Origin: Arion vulgaris
Taxonomy: Eukaryota > Mollusca > Gastropoda > Stylommatophora > Arionidae
Length of the DNA: 64,000 bases
Direction: 5' to 3'
NCBI GenBank assembly: GCA_020796225.1
Contig: CM036771.1
Coordinates: 29,432,176 to 29,496,175, forward strand
Shown here: in pieces, positions 1-10,320 of the stretch
Layout: every line of letters starts with the position of its first letter
Position numbering within the stretch: the stretch's first letter is position 1
Program-made: the position numbers and the translations under genes
Notes under the pieces: model-generated
Seen by the model: the letters and a program-made list of their open reading frames with translations, nothing else
Databases searched by the model: none
What the model was told of the DNA's origin: nothing

Positions 1-764
1 CTGCTTCGCCTATAATTCCTGCTAGTGCACTCCATAGCGAAATGCCCCACCCCATGACAATTGAAACATATCAGGCGCCTAAAAAAAGAAACTTCTAACC
101 TACTACCCCTTCTAACACAAGTTTTCCCTGCTTCTGTCATGTTGACAATTTTATACACGCTATTATACGATATAAAATACAATTTCACAATATCAATCTG
201 AAATTAAACAATATTAACATGCAATACTAAGTCATTAATATGCACACAATTAACAAAATCGTTAATGATAATATCCACATAAAACACTACCTAGTACTCC
301 TTACAGTCACAATCTACACGGCCTACTGTTTGACCTAAATTTCACAGTTCGATGACTTCCAGGAATTTACTACTACTACTACTACACACTACTAAACTAT
401 CTGACCTATGATCTATATAATGGTTAGTAAACTATTGTAGCGCGACAATCTAATTCTAAGAATATCCTAGGTCACGCTGCACCAAAAAGACTCTTATAAC
501 AGACTAGCTGGTACAAGGTCCCAGAAATATAAAGAGAAAAAAATAGCATCTACCACTAAGTCCGACACCTGACAAACGACTACATTAAATTCACACAAGA
601 CTGTCTAAACAACTTATACAAGTTTATTGGTATCTATATATATTGTATATCTAAACTGGTAAACGTACATACATACTCTCTCAACTGATATGAGACCTAA
701 AGTACATAAATAACTTTCCTGAAAATCAATTGTGTAATCATTAAGTGCTTCTCTACAATTAACA
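1..764. other. AT-rich DNA with no recognised gene
   Basis: I see no coding region with family features here. There is a short TAC trinucleotide run near 369-385. The rest is AT-rich non-coding sequence leading into the minisatellite that follows. The 64-codon reading frame on the minus strand resembles nothing and runs into repeat sequence. Confidence 0.6.
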
Positions 765-1580
765 GAAAGTTCAAGGAACCCTCTGTCGGGTTTTCCCACA
801 TCTATCACAACCTATAAATCAAATACACTAGTTCAGCATCTCCACTAATTATGCAAAGTTCAAGAAATGTTCAGTTGTGGGTTCTCACATCTATCACAAC
901 TTATAAATCAAATAATCACTAGTTCAGCTTCTCTCTATTAATGAAAAGTTCAAGAGATCCTCAGTTGTGGGTTCTCACATCCATCACAACTTATAAATCA
1001 AATAACACTTCAAAGAGTCCTCAGTTGTGGGTTCTCACAACTATCACAACTATAAATCAAATAACACTAGTTCAGCTTCTCTCTATTAACGAAAAGTTCA
1101 AGAGATCCTCTGTTGTTGGTTCTCACATCCATCACAACTTATAAATCAAATAACACTTCAAAGAGTCCTCAGTTGTGGGTTCTCACAACTATCACAACTT
1201 ATAAATCAAATAACACTAGTTCAGCTTCTCTCTATTAACGAAAAGTTCAAGAGATCCTCTGTTGTGGGTTCTCACATCCATCACAACTTATAAATCAAAT
1301 AACACTTCAAAGAGTCCTCAGTTGTGGGTTCCCACATCTATCACAACTTATAATCAAAATAACACTTCAAAGAATCCTCCGTTGTGGGTTACCACATCTA
1401 TCACAACTTATAATCAAAATAACACTACAAAGAATCCTCCGTTGTGGGTTCTCACATCCATCACAACTTATAAGTTAAATAACACTTCAAAGAATCCTCA
1501 GTTGTGGTTCTCACAACTATCACAACTTATAAATCAAATAACACTAGTTCAGCTTCTCTCTATTAACGAAAAGTTTAACT
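765..1580. repeat. compound ~60-bp minisatellite
   Basis: A unit of about 60 bp containing CAGTTGTGGGTTCTCACAT and ATCACAACTTATAAATCAAA recurs about ten times. Two unit types exist. The short one joins units with ACACTTCAAAGAGTCCT. The long one carries an extra AG-TTCAGCTTCTCTCTATTAACGA segment before the next unit. Long and short units alternate through much of the array, so the repeat has a higher-order structure. Open frames across it are a consequence of the period and are not proteins. Confidence 0.9.
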
Positions 1581-1929
1581 TACACGCTCAAGTGTTCAAA
1601 ACTAGTCTTCTCCGCTCAAGAGATTTTGGCTTACCGTTCCGCTGCTCTGTTCTAACTATTCTCTCTCTTACGCTCACTAAAAAATAATCTGTCCGTCCTC
1701 CACAACTTCTCTAGAGTAACTGTTCTACTGCCCAAACCAAAGCTCCCAACTGTCCCTTCTCTGGTTCAAGATCCTCGATTTTACGCGAGTCTGCCTACCT
1801 CGGGCTAGAACCTATTTCATGAATTTAACACTCTACTGGCAGCAAGTTGGGACTGGTAAACACATTTATTTACTACTAACTTGGTCAAGGACGCCAAGTA
1901 CAATAAGGGGTGTTCTTTTCTCTGTTGAC
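1581..1929. other. no gene seen
   Basis: Non-coding sequence between the minisatellite and a GC-rich repeat. It contains no motif I can name. Confidence 0.5.
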
Positions 1930-2620
1930 CCCCCGTCCATAACCTAGTTAGCATAACAGTGAAACTGTTACACACTCACCTTGCGCCTGCCCGCCATCTG
2001 CACCGTGCACGTTTGCCCACCGGTGGGCTCACCCGTGCATCGTCCATTTGCGTCCTCGCTTTGCTCTGGTGCCTGCCTCACCATTTCCGTCAGTTCTCAC
2101 CGTGCTCACATTTGCCTGGGCTCTCTGGGCCTGGGGCTTAACTCGGGCCCCCCATCCCTGATATGCGGGCCCGGGTTTCGCCCTATGTGGGCCCACATCT
2201 CTTCGCTGGATGCACCTCTCATCCTATGTTTTTTGTTCAGGCCCACCCCTCAGTGCTCGGAGTTTCACCGCATGCACCTCAACTCAGGGCCCTACCTTCG
2301 GACTCTTCTCAGGATGCACCCCTCAACCCTTGATGCTTATCCGTCCGGCTTTTTCCAAAGGATGGGAGAGACGAGCATTAATAGTCACTCTGGGATTCCA
2401 CTCGTCTGTGTTGCGAGCGGATCCCATCCAGCGTGACTACCTCTGCATATCAACCAACACCAGAGTAGCTCTCCCTCGATCCATGCCCTCAAAGCCAGAC
2501 TGGAACCAATGTCTGTTACCAGGGTCAGCACGAGGAGGTGGGGCAGGATCTTGATTAGTGCCAGCTCGTTAATTCTGGCGCAGCGTTGTCCCCAAGCGCC
2601 TATGACCCCATAGTAGTCAC
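1930..2620 (+). repeat. GC-rich dispersed repeat R3, copy 1
   Basis: A C-rich, T-rich block markedly richer in GC than its surroundings. It recurs in reverse orientation at about 56640-57450 and in pieces at about 13900-14420 and 52280-52400. Shared landmarks include TGGGCCCAC followed by TGGATGCACCTC, and the segment around 2365-2480 (GGGAGAGACGAGCATTAATAG). The copies are diverged and their frames do not stay open together, so this is probably untranslated transposon sequence, perhaps a LINE 5' region, and not a gene. Confidence 0.7.
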
Positions 2621-2688
2621 CTGAAAAATTAAGTAACCAGATATTAATTATTGTACTGAATTACCACCGTAACAGAGTAAACCCCACT

Positions 2689-2938
2689 CGCCTGAGTTAT
2701 TACCGGGCCCAAATTTGGGGTGTAAAGAATAGAACCACTGTTACCTGCCACGTATGACATAAGAGGCGACTAAGGAGGTTTGGATAAAATTGGATATCGT
2801 GTCCTAAACGTGTAGAAGTCTATGTGTTTAGGGGCCTACCAAACCAATGAGCAACGTATACATGTTCTTGGCACAGATCAAAAATATCACAAAAAATGAT
2901 TAAAATTGGTCGTAAAGAACAAACTCAAAGAAGAAGAT
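2689..2938 (+). mobile_element. R1 SINE, copy 1
   Basis: One of four copies of a ~250-bp retroposon. It starts with a CTGAGTTATTACCGGGCCC head and continues through AAATTTGGGGTGTAAAGAATAG. It then has the block ending in AGAGGCGACTAAGGAGG and finishes in an AAG-rich tail. It is flanked by an imperfect 12-bp target-site duplication, GTAAACCCCACT (2677-2688) and GTACACCCCACT (2939-2950). It lies inside the 3' part of an RNase H LINE. Confidence 0.8.
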
Positions 2939-3245
2939 GTACACCCCACTAACCTACCACACTGTAGAAAGTGTAGTCATTCTTGTGAGATGGAACAGCA
3001 TGTCTTACTTGAATGCCCTGGACTACTGATAGATCCTCCCACCACACCAATCTGTTTCTAATACCCTTTATGGTAGTCTCCAACAAATACAGAACACATA
3101 CAGATTCTACAATTTGGTATTGGCTGCTCAAGAGTGGAAACTCACAGCCCTGGTTGGAAGAAGAAGAGCCTAGAGTTTATCCCCAATGGAGTCCTGAGAT
3201 CTGGTTTTATTCATGCCAGATGCTTGTCATTCAGCAGAACTAAGT
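2939..3245 (+). mobile_element. LINE 3' fragment with zinc knuckle
   Basis: The plus strand encodes a decayed C-H-C cluster around 2950-3030: LPHCRKCSHSC, then EMEQHVLLECPGL. This is the cysteine/histidine knuckle found after the RNase H domain of I/Jockey-like LINEs (family knowledge). The frame is soon lost. The R1 SINE to the left inserted into this fragment. Confidence 0.55.
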
Positions 3246-3595
3246 TGTTAGAGGTAAAACACTGGGTCCACAATATTAGTGTGACCAGTTAATCTAATTA
3301 TCACTACCAAATCAGAAAAGATGATTTTACCTGTAGAAGAAATGTGTTACAACTTACCTTTTTTATACTTTCGAATTGGAATTTTCTTGAGGTGTTTGTT
3401 GGACAAACGACTGAACCTCCGACTGGCATAATCTCTCAAGAACTTCAGTATCTAGTTGACAAAAGTGCACATAAGACAAATCAGCAACAAAACTGCTATT
3501 TTTGTAAAGTCTTTCAGAAGATTTCATCTTTGAGATTTCAAATCATTTCAAATTGTCTCTATACATGACTAGTGAAATTTCAAGCAGCCTTTTCA
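3246..3595. other. no gene seen
   Basis: AT-rich sequence with a 74-codon open frame on the plus strand (3344-3568). The frame is cysteine- and glutamine-containing but matches no family I know. I do not call it a gene. Confidence 0.5.
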
Positions 3596-3604
3596 GATCT
3601 TAGG

Positions 3605-3840
3605 GTCGCCCGAGTGGTTACCGGGGCCTAAATTTGGGGTGTAAAGAATAGAACCACTGTTACCTGTCACGCATGTCGTAAGAGCGACTAAGGAGGTTTG
3701 ACTGAAATCGGATGCATGTGTCCTAAACGTGTAGAAGTCTACCAAACAATGTGCAACGTATACATGTTCTTGGTAAATATAAAAAAATATCACAAAGAGT
3801 GATTAAAATTGCCCGTAAAGAACGAACGAAAGAAGAAGAA
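3605..3840 (+). mobile_element. R1 SINE, copy 2
   Basis: Second R1 copy. The head GTCGCCCGAGTGGTTAC resembles a tRNA A box of the Leu/Ser type. The body carries GTCGTAAGAGCGACTAAGG and the end is an AAGAAGAAG tail. A 9-bp target-site duplication with one mismatch (GATCTTAGG at 3596-3604, GACCTTAGG at 3841-3849) brackets it. Confidence 0.85.
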
Positions 3841-3859
3841 GACCTTAGGTAAGTCACTT

Positions 3860-4000
3860 CACATTTTTAATCCTAGTATGCAGGGCATCCCGGCAAAGAG
3901 AAGAGGAAGACCACGGAGAAGATGGATTCAGGATATAACTGATGGTTTGAGCATGATCGCTACAGAGGCAGAACATCTGGACTATAATAATATAATAATT
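3860..4000 (+). mobile_element. LINE C-terminal fragment (GRPRRRW family)
   Basis: The plus strand encodes IPAKRRGRPRRRWIQDITDG, the signature end of the reverse-transcriptase ORF of the same LINE family as the copy at 18772-21984. It is short and 5'-truncated. Confidence 0.75.
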
Positions 4001-4009
4001 CTTCTCGTA

Positions 4010-4260
4010 CCGTTATGCGTTACATAGGACCTGCAAGTAATTTCTCCATACCTCTCTATCCTGGGAAACTCGCTCAATCTCATCCATGGAACTGAGACCG
4101 ATATTTCTTGCCTTTCTCTGCAAAGTTCGTTTCAGGGTCTCCTTAGGTCGACCTCTCTTTCTTGAACCCTTTGCATTCCACTTCAATGCCTGCATTGATA
4201 TTCGTTGATCATTTCTCCTCAAGGTGTGTTCCAACATATCTCCATCTTCTCTTTCTTGTC
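4010..4260 (-). mobile_element. LINE C-terminal fragment (RGRPKETLKRT family), copy 1
   Basis: The minus-strand frame 4013-4237 reads GSRKRGRPKETLKRTLQRKA and then a stretch with RNIGLSSMDEIERVSQDREVW. This is the conserved tail of a CR1/RTE-type LINE polyprotein. A closely related copy lies at 49905-50200, also on the minus strand. Both abut ATT-rich tails. Confidence 0.75.
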
Positions 4261-4321
4261 ACTAGTGGTTGACCAGAACTCAATGCCTTATAGATCCCCT
4301 TTTTTAAAGAACATTTCAGAA

Positions 4322-4660
4322 CTAGGCTCATGCTTCTAAACTACTGGGTTCGCATCCCATGTGGAGTCATTGGGCTACTTTCCAGTGGTCCTTGATCTCA
4401 AGGTAGGTGAGATTGAGTTCCTAGTCCTATCGGAAATAGACAATAAAATATACTGCCCTATGCTAAAGATGAGCACCTAAAAGAGCCTTTGACAGCTGAA
4501 AGTTTATAAAGCCGCTGCCTGGTGTAAAATCATTAACAGCAAATAATGAATACAATTCCTACAAAATTTTCAAGACACTCAATATTACACTAGTGGCTCT
4601 TGCTGGTGCTACAGAGGCCTGTGTACTGCTGAGAAGATCCTCCATTGTATGGAAGAGATC
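4322..4660 (+). mobile_element. R2 tRNA-derived SINE, copy 1
   Basis: This copy has B-box-like CTGGGTTCGCATCCCA near its left end. The R2 body follows, with AGGTGAGATTGAGTTCCTAG, then GAGCACCTAAAAGAGCC. It ends near GAAGATCCTCC. It aligns with R2 copies at 17806, 24458, 40897 and 56330. Confidence 0.75.
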
Positions 4661-4779
4661 AGAGAACAGATGATTATTTACTGAAGTCCAATGATGATGG
4701 TTCTATCATTAAATCAAACAATCTATGCTGGAAAATGTCAACCCTGACTTTGTTTGTTATTTCTACTTCCTCTTCACCT

Positions 4780-5020
4780 TTCAAATCCCAATGGAGCACA
4801 GGTCCTCAACAAACTTCTACCAGCCATTCCTCTCTTGCCATCCCTTCCAATTCTTTTCACGTCTTGCCTATCCTTTTAATATCAGTCTCCAGCTCTCTTC
4901 TCTGGGTATTTCTAGGCCTTTCCATCTCCTCATTCCATGTGGGTTCCATATGGGTTCTTAATATTGCGATGTGGTCATCATCACAATCCCCACCTTTACT
5001 TTTAAGTGTGCCTATGTGTT
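4780..5020 (-). mobile_element. decayed LINE C-terminal fragment
   Basis: Read on the minus strand, this has the arginine-rich region, then ELETD-like and KRIGKxW-like spacing, then a short C-terminus typical of a LINE polyprotein end. Stop codons interrupt it. The CATCATCATCAC run at its left flank fits an ATG-type tail. Confidence 0.5.
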
Positions 5021-5227
5021 GTGGGGCCCTCACTACACTATCTCAGCTCTCAGACAATAGTCTATATATAGATAAACTATAGTAAATGTATCCCTGTGAG
5101 GGGTGAAAATGTTGGACATACTAGTGTGTGAACTAGCCGCAAATTTCCACTAAGGGCATGACCAGGGAACTCTCTATGGCAAAACTAAAGTCTGGGAGTT
5201 AACCCTTCAAAACAAATCAGTCTAAAG

Positions 5228-5455
5228 CCGAAAGATTGACTTCACTGCACTGGTTTTTTACCCCTATAGGCTAGGTTCCTCTATGCAGAAATGGCATGTC
5301 ACCTGCCGAGAGTATTGCACAAAGCCTGAACTCCATAGCTCCAGCAATAATCCAAGGAGTCTCTGGAAAAATGCACTTGTGAACAGAATGGTGTCGTCTG
5401 GATTCAAACCCACAATCTTCGGAATGCAAGGCTTAACCACAGACAACCCAAAAAA
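5228..5455 (-). mobile_element. R4 tRNA-derived SINE, copy 1
   Basis: Reverse complement of the R4 SINE at 46880-47096. It has the same AAGCCGAAAGATTGACTTCA 3' end, the internal GCAGAAATGGCATGTCACC and GAGTCTCTGGAAAAATGCAC blocks, and a decayed tRNA-like head with GGATTCAAACCCACAATC at the right. Confidence 0.8.
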
Positions 5456-5599
5456 ATTATTATTATTGGATTGTTCATCATCTTCATCGCACATGTTGAT
5501 AATTGATCTAATCTCCTCCCAAGCATTTATTACAGTGTGTTTAGACCAACAACTCCCATTCTGTGTTGGTTGATGTATCTACTGGGGTTTCTCTTCTGG

Positions 5600-5935
5600 T
5601 TCATCCGTCTTGCCGCACCTATTGGTATACATAACTTGCGCAACGAGATAGAGAATATCCTTTATCTTCTTCGTTGAAATCTTCAGAGCGTATATTTTCT
5701 CTTAGAGCGTTGATGACATCGCTTTTGTCCATAGAAGGCCCATTCTTGATCATATCACTACTCGCCAGTGCATCCGCTCTCTCATTGCCCTTCACCCCAG
5801 AATGACCTGGGACAAAGATAAAGGTAAGTGTCTGGATTGTCACATTTTGTATTAATTGCATCCACTGCCTTCGTACATAACCAGTCTTGATCTTCTGTAT
5901 CATGCTCATAGTCGAAGAGCATGCATGAGTAAAAC
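5600..5935 (-). pseudogene. LINE RNase H fragment
   Basis: The minus-strand frame 5619-5909 encodes SMIQKIKTGYVRRQW and FVPGHSGVKGNERADALAS. These match the C-terminal half of a type I RNase HI domain, in which the histidine and the last acidic residue sit in GHxGxxGNExAD. In LINEs this domain removes RNA from the cDNA hybrid. The domain's first half is missing, so it is a remnant of a 5'-truncated insertion. Confidence 0.8.
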
Positions 5936-5959
5936 AAAAACAGGATACTGAATCAAGAA

Positions 5960-6134
5960 CAGAATTGTTAACACATTAACTATCATACTACAGAATTGTT
6001 AACACATTAACTATCATCCTACAGAATTGTTAACACATTAACTATTGTACTACTGAATTGTTAACACATTAACTATCATACTACAGAATTGTTAACACAT
6101 TTACTATTGTACTACTGAATTGTTAACACATTAA
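5960..6134. repeat. 31-bp minisatellite, left part
   Basis: Tandem copies of a 31-bp unit (GAATTGTTAACACATTAACT plus ATCATACTACA or ATTGTACTACT). Two unit variants roughly alternate. The array continues at 10321-10545 on the far side of the piggyBac-like insertion. Confidence 0.95.
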
Positions 6135-6179
6135 CCCTTTCACCCTTCATTTTTTTAACCTCTGGACAAAATTATTTTG

Positions 6180-8140
6180 CAGTGCAAATTAAACAATCAA
6201 TGTCATGTAGTTTAGATCACTATATCTCTAGTATGGTTTGTCTGAGGTATAACATATTATATATCAAATTGTTCATAATTGGATGATGAATAGTTTAATA
6301 TAACTATATTTTACATTAGACAATATATGTGAGAGAGAGGAGAATTATTGTTGCATGACTAATTTTTTTTAATTTAAACTGCAAATCTTTGTACTAAATG
6401 ATGTGTATTGCAGCTTATTGTTCACAGATGTCTTCAGTAGGAGCAATTAAATAAAGATAATCCATATACGAACAAATTCTATAAGTTTAAACCCATTAGG
6501 TGAAGTAGATTTTAAAATATGCACATTTTAGTACAGCCATGTCAAATAAGCGCCAGTGTGTTCCCGGGCTCGCAAGGAGCAGAGTAGCGACACTGCGACC
6601 TACAAGGCATGTCGTAAGAGGCGACTAAGGTGGGGTTTGGCGTAGGGCTGGCTACCCTATCCAGTAGAAAATTTTAGCCACAAAATCCAACCAACCATGA
6701 ACAAGTCACATAAAAATAAAATAAAAACTGTGCCAACCAAGAGGAAAGGAAGCTCTTCTAGAAGAGGTATGAAGCGATGCAGAGAAACGCAAGAGTCTAC
6801 CCCGAGATTATCTTCCTTTCACCTAGGAAAAGCTCCAGAATTGGCACCTGGAATGTTAGAAGTATGTATGAAATGGGAAAGACAGCACAGGTTGTAAATG
6901 AGATGAAATTTCACGGGATTGGCATCTTGGGATTATGTGAAACTAGGTGGAATGGTGCAGGCAAACAACATCGAAACAGGAGAAACAATGCTGTTCTCAG
7001 GCCATATGGAAGAAAATGCCTCCCATAGTGAAGGAGTGGCTTTAATGCTATCTAAAGAAGTGGAGAATGCACTAATAAAATGGGAAACAGTGAGTCCTAG
7101 GATAATCACAGCAACATTCAGAACCACCAAAAGAAAGTATTCTTGAATGTGACCCAGTGTTATGCACCTACCAATGATAAAGAGGAAAAAGTAAAAGGAA
7201 TTTTACATAAAACTTCAAAATACTATAGGTAATCATCAAAATTCTGATGGGTGACCTCAATGCCAAAATAGGTTCGGACAACATAGGCTACGAGGAGATC
7301 ATGGGGAAACACGGACTAGGGATAATGAACGAAAATGGAGAACTATTCACTAATTTCTGTGCAGCGAATCAATACGTCATAGGTGGAAGTATCTTTCCAA
7401 ATAAAAGAATACATAAAGCAACCTGGGTTATCACCAGATCACAGAACAGAAAATCAAATTGACCACATATGCATAAACAAGAAATTCAGGTCTTCTCTAC
7501 AAGATGTAAGGGTTCTAAGGGGGCAGATGTAGATTCGGATCACCATTTGCTGATAAGTAAAATTAAACTGAAACTTAAGCGATACATAACATCCCCTTCT
7601 GGAAATACATGGAGACGAGATTTATCAACAATATAAAGAAGAGCTGGAGGGAGCTGCAGGAGATAGCTAGAGATAGGAAGACTTGGCATGAGTTGGTTGA
7701 GGGCCTATGCCCCAACCCGGGGTAAAAGGCAAAGAGAGAGAGAGATGTCAAATAAGAAAATTCCAAACAAAATTAGTACATTTTAAAAATGCCAGTATAT
7801 CTCTAGTATAGTTTTTCTGAGATATAACATACAATATATCAAAATGTTCATAATTGGATGTTGAATATTTCAATACAACTATATTTTACATAAGGCAATA
7901 TATGTGAGAGAAAGAACAATTATTGTTACATAACTAATTTATATAAAAAAAACATTATGACAAATATTTGTACTCACTGGTTTGTATTGCAAGTTAACGT
8001 CCACCGAAATTTTCAGCAACAGAATTCACATGAAGATAATCCATATACGAACACATTGTATAAGTTTCAACCCATTAGGTAGTAGATTTTAAAATATGCA
8101 CATTTTAGTACAGCCATGTCAAATAAGAAAATTCCGAAAG
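6180..8140 (+). repeat. ~400-bp direct duplication inside the piggyBac-like element
   Basis: Copy A is 6190-6550, continuing at 7745-7790 past the nested LINE. Copy B is about 7795-8140. Both contain ATATCTCTAGTAT, a GAGATATAACATA-like segment, TTCATAATTGGATG, and finally TTTTAGTACAGCCATGTCAA. Copy A was later split by the LINE insertion, so the duplication is older than that insertion. Confidence 0.85.
6551..7744 (+). mobile_element. internally deleted LINE with CFDP2-like endonuclease
   Basis: The insertion is bracketed by a 12-bp target-site duplication, ATGTCAAATAAG (6539-6550 and 7745-7756). The 5' untranslated part carries GCATGTCGTAAGAGGCGACT. The coding part is an APE-type endonuclease in broken frames: RIGTWNVRSMYEMGK near 6840, GILGLCETRWNG near 6930, VALMLSKEVENAL near 7040, and MGDLNAKIGSDNIGYEEIMG from 7247. 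HKATWV and NQIDHICINKKF follow after a frameshift. Predicted proteins of this type are often labelled craniofacial development protein 2. After SDHHLLISKIKLKLK (about 7540) the sequence jumps to the very end of the polyprotein (DRKTWHELVEGL, about 7675), so the reverse transcriptase has been deleted. Confidence 0.9.
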
Positions 8141-8781
8141 AAAACCAGTGTTATGAACTGTTATATTATGAAAATAAGACTACACAACTAATTGATTTAC
8201 ATGCATTATGCCACTCATCTCAATATTTTATAAAAGAGCATTTTGTGAATTATATAATTCAAAACAATATTTCGCACCAGAGAAATGGGGCATATGAACA
8301 GCCGGAACAAATGAAAGTTGTACGTTTTCTCTTTTCTTTCGTACTGCAAAACACACAGATTCAATCGACTCCTGCAAAGCGTATCATGTGTTTTGTGCCT
8401 TGTAAACGTTTAATTGAATTCGAGTTTCTGGGTCTGCCCTGGGTCTGTGGTCCTTGATCTCGCTCTTCGGCTGGCATCAGTTTTGCCACTTCATTCACAA
8501 GTTCATCTTTCAAAATTATTTTGAACTGTTTGAATGTAATTTTCTTTGTGTCATTTATTCTTGAAAGTGAGTATTATTCTTGATAATAAACGCATTATTT
8601 TGGCAAATTTCAAACAGCCAGTGGAAAACTTTTCCACCACTTGTATGATCTTCTATTGATGTTTGAATAGTAATTCACCATCTGATCCACTCGAACGCAA
8701 CCACACATCGCGTAGTTGTAGTTGTTGACAACCAGCTTGATTTTATTTTTCTACGGATGTTGATAAACATCACTGATAGCT

Positions 8782-10017
8782 TTAGTAGACTAAAACGCAG
8801 GGTTTCTTAGCTTTCTTGTCCTTGAAGGCTGTTACTAAAATTTGGCTATTTGTGTCCAAAAAATTCCTTATTTCATTGTGGCCCATCCGAAGAGTTTTCA
8901 GTTGTGGCGGAAAATTTTTACGGTTTAAATTTAACGTGCCTGTGTGGTAAGTGTCCCTTCGCAGCAAATGTTGCACTAAAACTTCCGTAGTGTAGCACCG
9001 GTCGACAAAAATATGATGGCCAGTTCCAATGTGCCTAAGAAGGGTGTCAAAAACACGAACAGCCATTCCACCATCTACATCTGCGGCTGGATCATATGAG
9101 GTGTTTGCTCCAAAATATGTCAGTAGATTTAGAACATAGCCGGTAGTCGAATCCACTAAACTAAATGACTTTATATGATACTTCTTTGGCTTAGAGGCAT
9201 TGTATTGCTTATATTTCCAGCGGCCTTTGAAATCAACTACCATTTCATCGATTGAAAGATTTTCAAATGGGTAGAAGGCTCGGTTAAAATTTTCAATCAG
9301 CATATTCATATAAGGTTCTATTTTCTCTTTATTTTCACTGTCAGGATCGGAGCAGTGAAGCATTGTATGAAAAATGAGTTCAAACCACCTTCGAGTGAAC
9401 AATGTATGGTAGAAATTGTTGAACATCATTTCAGTTCGGGACCAATAGTCGCATATACTTGGGCGACGATCAATTCCCATACAAATCAATACAGAAAAAA
9501 ATGTATACAATTCATATTTTGTTATGGGTACCCATGTAGAAACGAATGATCTTTTTCTAGGTGGTAAACTTTTAGAAATCTTGACTTCAGTGTAACTGTT
9601 GACACTATCAACTAAAAAATCCATAATAGTACCTGTCAACAAAGTTTGAAGACAATCCAAAGGACTGCAATTTTGATCAAGTGAATTATCAATGACACCT
9701 GAAATTTTGTCTCTTGAAGGAGGAATAAATAAAAATTCGTTACTAGTTCTACCATACTCTACTTCATTCCAATTGTTGACATCTTAACTAACCTTCTTGC
9801 TAGGATTAGCATCTCGTATAGGCAACACCCCATCTTCATCGGATTCAGAAAGTTGAGAAAGACCGACTTCAACATTAGAATGACAACTTGCACTATTAGC
9901 ACTACTACCTTTGCTGCATTCGCTAAAATTTGAAACGTCACTATCACTAACATCGTCTTCATTGCTATTACAAGCCATAATTTCATCCAACAATTCTAGA
10001 GCTTGAGCTGCACACAC
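8782..10017 (-). pseudogene. piggyBac-type transposase, one in-frame stop and broken C-terminus
   Basis: The frame starts with ATG at 10017 and runs to 8782 with one internal TAA (9784-9786). Sequence on both sides of that stop is in the same frame. The N-terminus is acidic and serine-rich (residues 1-75), as in PGBD-type proteins. The DDE_Tnp_1_7 core follows: SIDEMVVDFKGRWKYKQYN around residue 260, then KPKKYHIKSFSLVDSTTGYV, then HHIFVDRCYTTEVLVQHLL. The aspartates in DEMVVDFKG and FVDRCYT correspond to the first two catalytic Asp of the DDD triad (family knowledge). The frame ends after KDKKAKKPCVLVY. The third Asp and the cysteine-rich C-terminal domain are not in frame, so this copy should be inactive. 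Confidence 0.9.
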
Positions 10018-10245
10018 ACGTACTGGTCTTGATGATCAAGGTTGATTCATGGCTGCTGACATTTTTGTAAAAATTGAAAAAATGACTCGACTTTAACCAC
10101 AAAGATAAACGTGTTACCGCTTACGAATCTTATTTAAAAGGAGGTAGAAATGTAGCTTTATATAACTACTTCCCATATTGTGAACATTTGTAAACTTCAG
10201 AACTGTTATTGGGAAGAAAATGCCGTGTTTTTCAAGAGACATTAA

Positions 10246-10302
10246 AAAACCGATATATCGGTTTTGAAACATCATAAAAATAACCCTGAACCGGTATATC
10301 GG
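10246..10302. repeat. subterminal palindromes of the piggyBac-like element
   Basis: AAAACCGATATATCGGTTTT (10246-10265) is a perfect 20-bp palindrome. Its core recurs, slightly altered, as CCGGTATATCGG at 10291-10302. Both lie within 75 bp of the right terminus. Repeated subterminal motifs are commonly transposase-binding sites, but a function here is inferred. Confidence 0.7.
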
Positions 10303-10320
10303 CTCTGCAGTCCCGATGGG

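Larger units (their letters stand above)
6135..10320 (-). mobile_element. piggyBac-like DNA transposon
   Basis: The element sits between two TTAA tetranucleotides (6131-6134 and 10321-10324), the hallmark target duplication of piggyBac transposons. Removing 6135-10324 restores an uninterrupted 31-bp minisatellite. Both ends start with CCC read inward (CCCTTTCACCC and CCCATCGGGAC), a weak terminal inverted repeat. It carries a transposase pseudogene on the minus strand, a nested LINE (6551-7744), and a direct duplication of about 400 bp. A perfect 20-bp palindrome lies near the right end (10246-10265). Confidence 0.9.

Noticed and set aside
3344..3568. Small cysteine-containing protein
   Set aside because: No signal peptide, no family pattern and no neighbouring exon. 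It is likely a chance frame.
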